Of a DNA stretch of 7,536 nt, positions 6,333-7,536 are shown one piece after another. The translations under genes and the position numbers were made by a program. Location: positions 1-7,536 of the forward strand of contig CAZHGD010000242.1 of NCBI GenBank assembly GCA_964531735.1, read 5' to 3'. The stretch comes from CAZHGD01 sp964531735. Its GTDB lineage: Bacteria; Armatimonadota; UBA10988. The notes below the pieces were generated by a model. That model saw only the letters and a program-made list of their open reading frames with translations, made no database searches and was not told the DNA's origin. Within the stretch, counting starts at the first letter, position 1; each line of letters starts with the position of its first letter.

Positions 6333-6379
6333 GGGCGCTGCGGGTGTCCAAGGCACTAACGCGCTTTCGAACGTCGTAC

Positions 6380-6386
6380 GGAGGAG
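6380..6386 (+). promoter_or_regulatory. Strong ribosome binding site for the ExbB-type gene
   Basis: GGAGGAG lies immediately upstream of the ATG at 6390, and its GGAGG core (6380-6384) is five bases away. It is the strongest ribosome binding site in the window. It supports 6390 over the internal ATG at 6423. Confidence 0.75.
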
Positions 6387-6389
6387 TGC

Positions 6390-7004
6390 ATGTTTCCCCT
6401 GCTGCGCGAGGGCGGCGCGGCCATGTGGCCGTTGTTCCTTTGCTCGATCTGCGCCGTGACCGTGATCATCGATCGGGCGCTCTACCTGCTCGGCGCGCGC
6501 TGCCGCCGCGAAGAGCTGGTCGAAGAGGTGACCCAGGCCTACCGGCGCGACGGCATCGACGCGGCGCAGGCCGCCGCGCACCAGTACCGTGGCCCCGTGG
6601 CACGCGTGGTGCGCCACGCGCTGAGCACCGTCGGCTCGGCCACGCCGGGTGAGCTCGGCGCCTCGGTCGACCGCATGAAGCTGGTCCAGCAGTCGTTGCT
6701 GGAGCGGCGTATGTACGTGCTCGGCACGGTCGCCGCCTCGGCCCCGTTCATCGGCCTGTTCGGCACCGTCATCGGTATCCAGCGGGCGTTTGCCAAGATC
6801 GCCGTCACCAAGCAGGCCGGCATCGACGTGGTCGGCGCGGGCATCTCCGAAGCCCTGGTGGCCACCGCCGCCGGCCTCGGCATCGCCATCGTGGCGCTGG
6901 TGGCCTACAACATCCTCAACAGCCTGATCGACGGCATCAGCCTCGAGATGGACCTGGCCGGCGACGAGGTGCTGTCGCTGCTCGACGCGCCGCGGGGCAC
7001 CTGA
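6390..7004 (+). CDS. exbB: MotA/TolQ/ExbB-type proton channel protein
   Basis: This 204-residue inner-membrane protein forms the pentameric part of a proton-driven motor with ExbD/TolR-type partners. Three membrane segments are visible: about 12-34, 108-131 and 151-179. The second contains the family signature A-P-F-I-G-L-F-G-T125-V-I-G-I. The third contains G-I-S-E-A-L-V-A-T159-A-A-G-L-G-I-A, including the conserved pore threonines of ExbB/TolQ. The N-terminus (L-L-R-E-G-G-A-A-M-W-P) matches the short ExbB/TolQ lead-in. The long cytoplasmic loop lies between helices 1 and 2, as usual. The next gene follows after one base, so the two are co-translated partners. ExbB and TolQ cannot be told apart reliably here. 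The exbB symbol reflects the pairing and general similarity, while a TolQ-like or gliding/transport motor role remains possible. Confidence 0.92.
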   Translation: MFPLLREGGAAMWPLFLCSICAVTVIIDRALYLLGARCRREELVEEVTQAYRRDGIDAAQAAAHQYRGPVARVVRHALSTVGSATPGELGASVDRMKLVQQSLLERRMYVLGTVAASAPFIGLFGTVIGIQRAFAKIAVTKQAGIDVVGAGISEALVATAAGLGIAIVALVAYNILNSLIDGISLEMDLAGDEVLSLLDAPRGT

Positions 7005-7005
7005 C

Positions 7006-7503
<498 letters not shown>

Positions 7504-7536
7504 CACGGCTCCACCGGGCAACACCAACCAGGGGAC

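Noticed and set aside
5375..6652. 425-residue plus-strand open frame overlapping the C39 peptidase and exbB genes
   Set aside because: It is an out-of-frame translation dominated by Arg, Ala, Gly and Pro. The overlapped frames have clear domains.

Overview
The window is a very GC-rich bacterial segment. The codons strongly favour G or C in the third position, and long spurious open frames appear on both strands. It contains a predicted lipoprotein, a Tat-exported protein and an ExbB/ExbD pair, so the organism is probably a diderm. The type II pseudopilin-like protein with a C-terminal H-X9-DG motif, and the REP-associated-type transposase tail at the left edge, are common in Armatimonadota, Planctomycetota and related poorly cultured phyla. 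The pilin wording (an F-P-V-F-x-K-A-R-E-K-A-R-Q stretch, then Q-D-Y-D-E) leans towards Armatimonadota or a neighbouring candidate phylum. This placement is inference.

Region 1 (1-4588, plus strand). The C-terminal 50 codons of a transposase-like protein end at 153. A tightly packed unit follows: a lipoprotein solute-binding protein (169-1212), a fused two-domain ABC permease overlapping it by one base (1212-2912), and, 23 bases on, a Tat-exported PHP-like hydrolase with a large beta-rich insertion (2936-4588). The binding protein and permease resemble the Fbp/Afu/2-aminoethylphosphonate group of importers. No ATPase gene is present, and the hydrolase occupies the place where one would be expected. 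A working model is that the exported hydrolase processes a substrate outside the cytoplasm and the transporter takes up the product.

Region 2 (4589-5450). A perfect 9-bp hairpin lies between two convergent genes. The minus-strand pseudopilin-like gene (4634-5248) starts at GTG. It has a good ribosome binding site and a sigma70-like promoter (TTGACG, 17 bases, TACAGT) in the 202-base divergent spacer.

Region 3 (5451-7503, plus strand). A four-helix membrane protein with a C39-type cysteine peptidase domain, predicted to face the periplasm, is followed 57 bases later by ExbB/TolQ/MotA-type and ExbD/TolR-type genes separated by one base. No TonB, TolA or TonB-dependent receptor gene is in view, although the window ends only 33 bases after exbD. 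No tRNA, rRNA, CRISPR array or intact insertion sequence was seen.
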